DNA of 64,000 nucleotides from Multifurca ochricompacta (lineage: Eukaryota; Basidiomycota; Agaricomycetes; Russulales; Russulaceae): NCBI GenBank assembly GCA_022496185.1, contig WTXG01000058.1:1-64000 (forward strand). The letters run 5' to 3'. Each line of letters starts with the position of its first letter. Position 1 is the stretch's first letter. Below are positions 56,711-64,000 of the stretch, one piece after another. The notes below the pieces were generated by a model, which had not been told where the DNA came from, made no database searches, and saw only the letters and a list, made by a program, of their open reading frames with translations. The position numbers and the translations under genes were made by a program.

Positions 56711-57822
56711 GTCTGGTGAAAGGGCCATTGGTTCAGCAGACTGGGAGGGTGGGACCAGTGTAGTTGAGGAAGAGGCCCGGGCACGTGTGTCATCACGGGC
56801 AGCAGCATGGGATGCAGGGCAGGAAGGGTAAGGCTCAGCACAGGAGCCAGCACGAGAGTGGGACCTGGTGGGGGTAGGAGGTGTGGAGGGGCAGGGGTTA
56901 GTGCCCCGCCGTGTGGATACCTTAGATGATTTTGGAGTGCGTTCCATGTCAAAGGAAGGCATTGGGGAGATGTAGGCAGCATCTACCTCGGCCTGGACCC
57001 GGGTGTGCCGTTCAGAGGAGTAACGGAGACGGAAGGCCATGACCTCCTGGGAGACCTGGGTCCTGGCATCCTGTTGTAGTTGAGCCAGGGTATCAGCATA
57101 GATCTGGGCCCGTTGAGGGGCAAGCTCCTGCCCAACTGAGGCACGCATCTCATCCAGCATACAGGCCCTGATTGTGGAGAGCATGTTGTTGTTCTGGAAC
57201 TTGAGGTCCAGGGTGGCATGCAATGCAGTGACTGCGTGGCCATGGGCTTCAGTTTCAATGGCCGAGGCATAGGCAGTTGGGTCCTCTCGGCTGGAAGAGG
57301 AGAGGATGCCCTGTAGTTGGGACAGCATGGCCTTAATGTGTTGGAGGGGGGTTTCTGGCACAGGGAGGTCCCTAGTGAGAGACACTGAGTCAGTAAAGTC
57401 ACCTTCATGGTAGTCAAGAAGGGAACATAAGTTTGGGGAGCGCAAGGCTCCCTGGATGGTAGCTGCAAGGAGGCCACGAACGGCACAGCCCCATGAGGGG
57501 GGGTCAAGGCCCAGGGCAGCAATTTCTTGCTCGCCTGAGCAGTGGACACCAGCATCCAAAAGGGCAGCAACAGTGCTGTTTGCCATGGTGTTGGAGTTGT
57601 CTGGGAGGGCAAGGTGAGCCCCCTCTTCAAATTGGAAGGATTTGGCCCAATAGTAGAGGCCATAGCCCATGTGGGCTTCAGAGAAGGAGGCAAGCACATT
57701 CTGGCGAAGACGTGCCATGAGGTGGAGGGCATGTGTGGCAGCCTCTTCATCAAGAGAATTGGAGGCAGCTGGCAGCATCAGTGTTTCGTAGAGCATGGGG
57801 TGCTCAAGTGAGTCCACCACAG
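56711..57822 (-). pseudogene. LINE ORF1, N-terminal part
   Basis: An open frame of about 370 codons between copia-2 and the hAT element. It starts after the hAT element as QVTVVDSLEHPMLYETL and runs through helical, Gln/Ala-rich sequence (YADTLAQLQQDARTQVSQEV) that could form coiled coils, then a Ser/Pro-rich region ending MALSPDTP at the copia-2 site. The frame rejoins PPLVSQPLP at 42694 when one GGGGT copy is removed. The remaining start codon is beyond the hAT element. Confidence 0.85.
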
Positions 57823-58542
57823 TGACCTGGTAGGGCTGCGCACCGTACCCGTACCTCACGGTATGGACGGGTCCGTAGTACGGTTGCCGTACCCGTGCCG
57901 TACCGAGCTTAAGTCAATGTCGAGACGGACGGTGGACGGGTACGGAAAATGCCGTCCAAACCGTCAAAAAGACAGCCGTAGACGGCATTAGACGGCATGG
58001 ACGGCATTGACTGAATGAGCTTTAATCTTGTCATTAAGCCACCAAAACTCCCCCACTATAGTATCTTTACCTATTTAGATAGCAGATAAGCGTTAGCTAA
58101 ATATGGTAAAAATATGAGATAAGATTAATTAACTAATACTCAATGTGGTCAAAGCTGAAGTGAACGCGTACAGAGTAGCAACCTTTTATACTGCTCAGAG
58201 GAGCACAACAATAAGTAGAATAAATATAGTTATTTAAATGTGACAAGACAGAAAGAATGCGTTGTGTGCCATGTCTCTGAATCAATTATCTGACGCACTT
58301 TAGATTATCTTATCATAATCATAAGATCAGGAGCCCTCGCTACCGGCCCATCTCAACAACAGGTACGCTTCCATTTTTCAAGAAGTAACTATTATTAAAA
58401 TTTAATCCAAATAACAAGAACAATGCTCAATTTTCTTCTGTTGATTGCTGGGAAATGAGGGTGAGATCGCTGCGTTAAGGAGGCCCCATGATGCAATAAA
58501 TAGACCCTCAATCCATGTGGAGTCTTACAACTTTGCCTTACC

Positions 58543-61500
58543 ATGACAGATCAGCCCGCCCAAGGACCAGAAGGTCAACAGCTTGATGCATCGAAAATCC
58601 CCAAACCTATTCGGCCATGTTCCCACATAAACCAAGGTAAGTAGTTCATTCAAGTGTAATTTGAGTGCGGCTATGAAATACTTACTCATCCTTCCAGGTC
58701 AACGTTCTCGCCCGGTCCGAACCACTGCAGGTACACGATTAGCCGCAGCTATTGCTGTGGAGAAGCTTGATGAATTTGGGAATCTTGTCCCATTGTCCCA
58801 CCGGCACCTTGCACACACCCCCAAACACAAGACCCCTGTAAAGCGCAAGCAAGCTGTCATGAATGATGTCAATAGTGATGTAGATGATGCTGACTTTAGT
58901 GCTTCTTCTGCTGAGGATGGATCAGATGATCCTAGCAATGCCATGGAAATAAGTAATGAAGAGGTATGAAATATCTTAATGTGATTCCATGGTCAGGCGA
59001 ATTAACAATTTGTAGCTAGCTGATATGTTACCCTCAAAAACCATACCAGAGGTCAGCAACAAAAAGGGCCACGCGCGCGTCCTAAAATCAAAGATAAAGA
59101 CGAACCCAACTCCTGCACCCCCAAGGAAGAAGGCTAGGACTTGTTCTGTTGAGGTCGAGGAGATTGAAGATGAAGATACCCCCACCGGACTGCAGAAACG
59201 CATACAAGCATCCTTCCAACAAGCTCATTCGGAAACGCTCACCCCAAAAAGGCAAGTTTTGCCTTGTGTTTCTCACATCTTTGTCTCATTATGGGTTTTT
59301 ATAGAAGGCTGGAAATATAAGGAATCCAATATATTTATTCTACGAAGTCGTCACCAATGGGCCACGCAGTACCCCAGGAGAAGATGGCGATATACATTAT
59401 CGTTGCCTTCATGGCACTCATAAGGTTTGTACTATCAAGAAGACAATGAAATCTAATCTAAACGGTGCGTTATCTTATCATTTTTTTGTTTATCATTCCT
59501 GATGGATGATGCTTCCCTTAGTACTCATAAATAATCTCTGCGTCCATGTTAAGCCGATGTATCAACTCTATTACATCCTTAAGAATCGTGATGAGCCCCA
59601 ACACCTGATGAGATTGCTATCGCATCTGGACTAAAGAAACTCGATGGACGCACTGAAGCTGAATACATAAAGAAGCTTGGGCAATCATCTGAAAACATCA
59701 AGAAAGCCTTTGAAGACCAGAAAGCCCGCGCCACTGTAAGTAATGTTAGCTTCTCAAACATCTGGATGTCACGAAGCAATGATCAGGTTCCATGGGATCA
59801 AGAAACATTTGAACGGCTCCTCACTGAGTGGATCGTTGCCTGCGACCAGCCGTTTGATGAGGTTGAGAAACCTGAATTCATCAAGATGATGGATTTTACA
59901 CACCACAATGGTGGTCCATTGGATATTCCAAAACGTGATGGGATCAAGCGGCGTGTTGTGAAGATGGGTGAGGAAACAATCGAAGGCATTCGCAAAATGT
60001 TCTCAGTAAGCATAATCTTATTTTCTTCATATCACATATTTATCCATATGAGCAGAATCTCGAGGGGAAGGTGTGCTTGTCACTGGATGCATGGACATCT
60101 AGCAATCAGTACGCGTTTTTGGCGATTGTTGCACACTATGTGACCAATGATGGGCAACTTGGTTCGTGCTCTTCCCTTCATTCAACCGGCATAATCTTAT
60201 TATCCCCTTCCAGAGGAGTTGCTGATTGACTTCCAAGAACTTACTGGGGAGCATTCAGGAGAGAATATGGCAGAGGCGGTTTGGGCTACACTAGAGTTAT
60301 ACGGTCTCATTGGAAAGGTGAGTTTCCCATCCTCAGCCTAGAAATGTGTTTCTAATCCATTTCAGATTATTGCCCTTGTAATGGATAATGCTAGCAACAA
60401 CAACACCCTAGTTAAATCACTGGAATGGCGATGCCAACAACGAGGGATACCATTCTCGGCGCAAGATGCACAGTTGCGTTGCATGCCTCATACAATTCAT
60501 TTGGCTGCTATCAAGGTATTACATAAAATTATATTTATTTCTGTCATCACATCTAATCTTTAAATATCAGCTTCTCGAAGGCGTAGGGGCGATCTCAAAG
60601 GCTGAAGGGAAAAAAGCCACCATGCGTAGCGGCAACTACCAAGACAATGTTACGATCCCTCTCTCACGTGAACACAACAACGACGCAGCGGGTGATGGCG
60701 AGGACGATGAGAATGTCATAGACATACCAGACACAGATTCTGATACAGCTGACGTCGATGCGGCTGACAGCGTACTGCCTGCTATTGAAAGGGTAAGCAA
60801 TGGGTCCATTCTTCACCAATTAAACTGAAACATTCTGGTCAGCTTCGGAAAATCATCAAGGCCGTCCGTTCAAGCCCCCAACGTCGTCAATCTTGGGCTC
60901 GTGAGATTCAATTTGTGCAACTTGAAGGAGGCAGGATGTTAGATGACTGCAGTACACCACTTGTACTCATTCTCGATGTGAGAACCCGATGGTCGTCAAC
61001 GCATCAAATGCTTCGTGAGTTATCATGGTTACTTGTATGAGGTTTCTTACTGGCATGTTATAGGGCGCGCCCTTGATTATCGCAAAACGATCGACTCCTA
61101 TGTATCTCGAAACAAGGATCTCCATGCCCTCGAACTCAGTAACACTGACTGGGAATCTATTGCTCTTGTGACATCCTGGCTGAAATCATTTCGAGCTGCT
61201 ACTACTGAGATGTCTGCCACAAAAATACCAATGCTTTCAATGACCCATGCCATATTTCAAGGCTTACAAGATGATATCAGGAATACTCTTCGCAACCTTC
61301 CTGACTCAGTGTCACCTCGAATCAAACTTGGTCTCACAGACGCACACCGGAAACTTAGTGACTATTACTACCGGTATGACGCGTCTCCCTTCTACACTTG
61401 GGCTGCATGTGCGTCAATGATTATTTTAAATTGGTCACTCACTAACTGTATACCCCACTAGTGCTTGATCCACGAATCTCATATGAGGGCATGAAGGTGG

Positions 61501-62065
61501 ATTATGATGACGATCCGGCGCTCTCTGATCATCTTGAACATTCCAAGTCAAGCCTCTTCAATTACTTCAACAGAAATTATGCGAAGGCAGATGATCGTAC
61601 ATTGTCTTCAGCATCATCTTTGCCTGTCACATCGCGGCCTATTTTGGGATCACCTCAGAAATCCTTTGCTGCTCAGTATCGCAGAAAAGAGAAGAGCTCT
61701 ATCAATGAACTCGAAGAATATTTCAAACTCCCTGCTGAAGATTTCGATACTTGTAATCCAATTCATTGGTGGATGGGTCGACGCGCACAGTTCCCAAACC
61801 TCTTTCGTTTGGCTCGTGACATTCTATGCATTCCTGGTAAGTAAATTTAATTTAATGACAGTCATCTTCTTATTAATGGACTGAACCTGACATAGGCTCT
61901 GCTGTTGCCGTTGAGAGAATATTCTCTGGTGGACGTGACACGATCTCCCTCCGTCGTGCCAGTCTCAATGCGAATACCATTCGCACTCTGATGCTTGTCA
62001 AGAAGCGGTTGCATCTTGCACGCATGCAAGCTGATATTGCACTGGGCCGTTCAGCTGTCAATTAA
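58543..62065 (+). pseudogene. hAT transposase gene with many short introns
   Basis: It starts MTDQPAQGPEGQQLDASK at ATG 58543, with a clear first intron (58637-58697). About ten GT-AG introns of 45-65 nt follow (for example 58964-59015, 60007-60057, 60319-60365, 61013-61069, 61412-61464, 61840-61895). Domains: a basic, acidic N-terminus; a BED-finger-like segment (YRCLHGTHK, about 59380-59420); the catalytic core with SLDAWTSSNQYAFLAIVAHYV (60080-60140) and LVMDNASNNN (60370-60405); and the hAT C-terminal dimerisation region NPIHWWMGRRAQFPNLFRLA and SAVAVERIFSGGRD, ending at TAA 62063-62065. One probable frameshift in a C-run near 59598 makes this copy doubtful. The third intron junction (near 59250) is non-canonical (GC donor) or misread. 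Confidence 0.85.
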
Positions 62066-62796
62066 CCTAGATACGATGCTTTTTTATGCCTTAATGTAAT
62101 TGTGATCGCATTTAGATAACATAATTGATGAAATCAAAACGCGTCTCACATTTAATTAGATACTGAGTATATACATCTCAGATCGATCATGTGATCAAAT
62201 CACATTCATTAACAAGCGAGACGTTTACTTTAATTTAGTAGCAATACTATAGTACATCTAAATTGTATATAAAGCCACTAAATCTGCTATAGATAGAGCA
62301 GTTGCTATCGCATTATCGCGAGAATCTAAGTCTCTAAGCTAACAAGGTGAAATAGATAGTAGTATCGCAGTATCTAAAATATAAGCCTGCACCATGCCTG
62401 TTTCTACACTACAGCATAAACTACATAAAAGGGGCTGTAGAATAGCCCTGATAAATCGTCCTGTTTGAGAAACATCCCCGTCTGTCGCTTCATTGCTCTA
62501 AAACTCTTGCTCGCGCTACCCGCTCGACTCTATATTCTCTCTAGAATACTCCCAAGAATACACCTATTAATTGCTTTATCACTCTAAGCTTCTTGTTCAT
62601 GCTGCCTTGCTCAACTTTATTTTCTCTAGTACTACCGTCTACTACCGTATACCGTAAACGGCCGTACCCGTACCCGTACCGTACCCGTCAGCGATCCAGT
62701 GAGTACAAAAAACGGACGGTGGACGGGTCAGCTGTACCCGTCTTATTACCGTCAAATGGACGGCCGTCACCATAAAACGGATGGTGCGCAGCCCTA
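62066..62796. other. hAT 3' region with array-like motif and subterminal repeats
   Basis: After the stop codon, 62118-62185 contains GATGAAATCAAAACGCGTCTCACA and TTTAATTAGATACTG, similar to the tandem unit at 17.9 kb. The last 160 bases are dense in CGTACCC motifs. No gene is seen. Confidence 0.6.
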
Positions 62797-62804
62797 TGAC
62801 CTGG

Positions 62805-63157
62805 TACTGGTCAGGTGGTGAGGCAAGGGGGTTCAGGACCCCATCCATGAGGAGAGGCCCCCCAGTGCAAGGGGGGGCAACATAAGGAGGAGGGGGGGAA
62901 GGCAGGACAATGCCTCCCAGAGGGGAGGGACAACGGAGGGGGTGGATGACATCAAGCTAGCCAACAACACTGGTATAGGGTGGTTGATGCCCCCAGACAT
63001 GAGGGCCAAGGATGGTAAGATCTGTCACTAAGGCAGGCAATGAGAGGACTAGGAAACTGATATTCACACTTCTAAGCTAGACTAAAGCACTCCAAAGTGA
63101 GCAAGGCTCAAGCTTAATGGTGGTGGTTTCAGACAAAGAGGGATGGATTATTGTACC
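62805..63157 (-). pseudogene. LINE 5' end and ORF1 start
   Basis: The first ORF1 codons (MDGVLNPLASPPDQYQ, ATG at 62846-62848) run into the hAT site and continue in frame at 57822. The rest, to 63157, is the LINE 5' untranslated region; it ends at the right-hand target duplication. An upstream ORF1 start cannot be excluded. Confidence 0.75.
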
Positions 63158-63173
63158 ACTACCACTTTAGGGA

Positions 63174-63319
63174 TGTCAGCAGTGGGGGAGAGTTGGAAAG
63201 TTGGGTGAGCTCTCTGCATACCGGTATCTTGGTTCAACAGAGTTTGCCATTGTTTACTTTACATCACGTGTCAAACCGCTATCCCGGAACCTCTGTAGCG
63301 CTATCTTATTTCAATGTTT
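63174..63319. other. Host sequence right of the LINE
   Basis: It continues from the second LINE target duplication. Nothing is recognisable apart from a repeated TGTTTACTTTACAT motif (about 63250 and 63314). Confidence 0.4.
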
Positions 63320-63515
63320 ACTTTACATTGGCACAATCTGTTGGGCAAATTGCATTCACTCCTCCCAATAGTTTACAACAATAAGTACAGCCCGGCCAAC
63401 AATCCAGATTTTCCCTCACGAGCATTCCGTCTGTGCAATAAAGTCGCAAATCCAGTTGGTGTATTGACGCAAATACGATATCTTGCCATCTTCTGCACCC
63501 ATGGACTAGCATGTG
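63320..63515 (-). pseudogene. F-box protein fragment
   Basis: Minus-strand codons read HGCRRWQDIVFASIHQLDLR, then LYCTDGMLVRENLDCWPG, matching THVCRKWRYVIFASPRRLDL and LDCWPA of the intact F-box gene. Neither the F-box core before it nor the leucine-rich part after it is present in frame. It is a relic of a further paralogue on the inverted side. Confidence 0.75.
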
Positions 63516-63649
63516 CCATTTCCATCAATAAAAAAGCAAACAATTCCAAAAAGGAGATTGTCGGGAAGCTTCTGTCAGTATGTCACATGTCTGTCAGTCT
63601 GGACTGCACCGTACGAGTGAGGAACTGTCGCGAGCGAAATTCATAGCGC

Positions 63650-64000
63650 AGTATAAGACATACATGGTTCCCTTACCGCAAATTTGGACAGCTTCAGTAT
63701 TGTAGATCTCAGAATTACCATCCGTTGGCATAGGCATAAAGGAGACTGGGAGGATGGATTCTGGACGATGCTATTGCTTTGCGGGTAAGAGGGTTAAGTC
63801 CGCGAATTCAAGCTTGAATTTAAGGAGTGCTCTAGCTACTTGGGCAAAAAGCCTAAAAACGAATTACGCGTTTACATCAGCATATCTCCATGTGCACTCT
63901 TCATTCCATGTGAGTGATAATTAAAATTACACAAAAGAAATTAGAGATGGACTATTACAGCGATCTCACATCAGAAGGACGAGGCCACCCAACAATGGCC
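63650..64000 (-). repeat. Inverted copy of the F-box 3' flank
   Basis: Reverse complement of 11363-11704. It includes ACATCAGCATATCTCCATG, TTCATTCCATGTGAGTGATA and, at the very end, GGCCACCCAACAATGGCC. By analogy an F-box gene should end just beyond 64000 on the minus strand. The match to the left copy weakens near 63650-63720. Confidence 0.88.

Larger units (their letters stand above)
57831..62796 (+). mobile_element. hAT transposon, autonomous type, 4966 bp
   Basis: Inverted ends TAGGGCTGCGCACC (left) and GGTGCGCAGCCCTA (right) are flanked by TGACCTGG (57823-57830 and 62797-62804), an exact 8-bp duplication, within LINE ORF1. Both ends carry many CCGTACCCGTACC-like subterminal motifs (57838-57990 and 62635-62790), the usual transposase-binding pattern. 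One spliced transposase gene lies between. A related end fragment is at 16811-17368. Confidence 0.96.
28415..63157 (-). mobile_element. Tad1-like LINE, split by three later insertions
   Basis: One minus-strand non-LTR retrotransposon of about 7.7 kb spread over 34.7 kb. Its poly(A) tail is the T-run at 28415-28433. The target duplication ACTACCACTTTAGGGA(T) lies at 28399-28415 and again at 63158-63174. LINE segments are 28415-33780, 41852-42699, 56711-57830 and 62805-63157. Between them sit gypsy-C, copia-2 and an hAT element, each with exact target duplications. Two ORFs are present: ORF1 with CCHC knuckles, and ORF2 with endonuclease, RT and RNase H, the layout of the fungal Tad1 group. Confidence 0.93.

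Overview
The window looks like a filamentous basidiomycete genome, probably an Agaricomycete of the Rhizoctonia type. The only host-like genes are F-box/leucine-rich proteins of the kind expanded in such fungi. Everything else is fungal transposon families: chromodomain Ty3/gypsy (Tf1-like), Ty1/copia, a Tad1-like LINE, hAT and Tc1/mariner. One transposase gene has many short GT-AG introns. The species call is inference; the classes of element are read from motifs.

Layout. 1-5324 is a decayed minus-strand gypsy element (A) inserted in a copia LTR remnant (5325-5378). 5379-7262 is an F-box pseudogene broken by a 502-bp hAT-type MITE with a perfect 8-bp target duplication; a second F-box relic follows, cut by a copia solo LTR (7602-8102). 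9798-11318 is the one intact host gene, an F-box protein of 506 aa. Its 3' flank (11363-11704) recurs inverted at 63650-64000, so the roughly 52 kb between is a transposon nest that grew between copies of an F-box neighbourhood.

The nest. 11705-14878 holds MITEs, including a 3-kb hAT-like element carrying a palindromic Tc1 element (two 741-bp arms). 14879-17368 is a mosaic of LTR, gag and hAT pieces. 17369-27560 is a minus-strand copia element (copia-1) containing a non-autonomous hAT element with a 13-copy tandem array and a tRNA-like sequence, a second palindromic Tc1 element (two 695-bp arms) and a gypsy solo LTR. From 28415 to 63157 runs one Tad1-like LINE, whose 16-17 bp target duplication lies at both ends, 35 kb apart. 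Inserted in it are gypsy-C (33781-41846, itself holding a solo LTR), copia-2 (42700-56705, with gypsy-B, 48895-56368, in its 3' LTR) and a near-complete autonomous hAT element (57831-62796). Each of these insertions has an exact target duplication, so the order of events can be read off.

Most notable: (1) gypsy-B and gypsy-C carry an extra same-strand ORF of about 430 aa after the integrase chromodomain, with a conserved unknown domain, a helical segment and a cluster of CCHC knuckles, so a second nucleocapsid-like protein in the env position. (2) The gypsy LTR contains an 11-nt sequence, about 35 nt after a TATA box, exactly complementary to the primer-binding site: Tf1-style self-priming. 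(3) The two LTRs of gypsy-C differ only at CpG sites, and many premature stops are CGA to TGA, pointing to CpG-directed C-to-T mutation. (4) Two unrelated Tc1 elements have become near-perfect hairpins.
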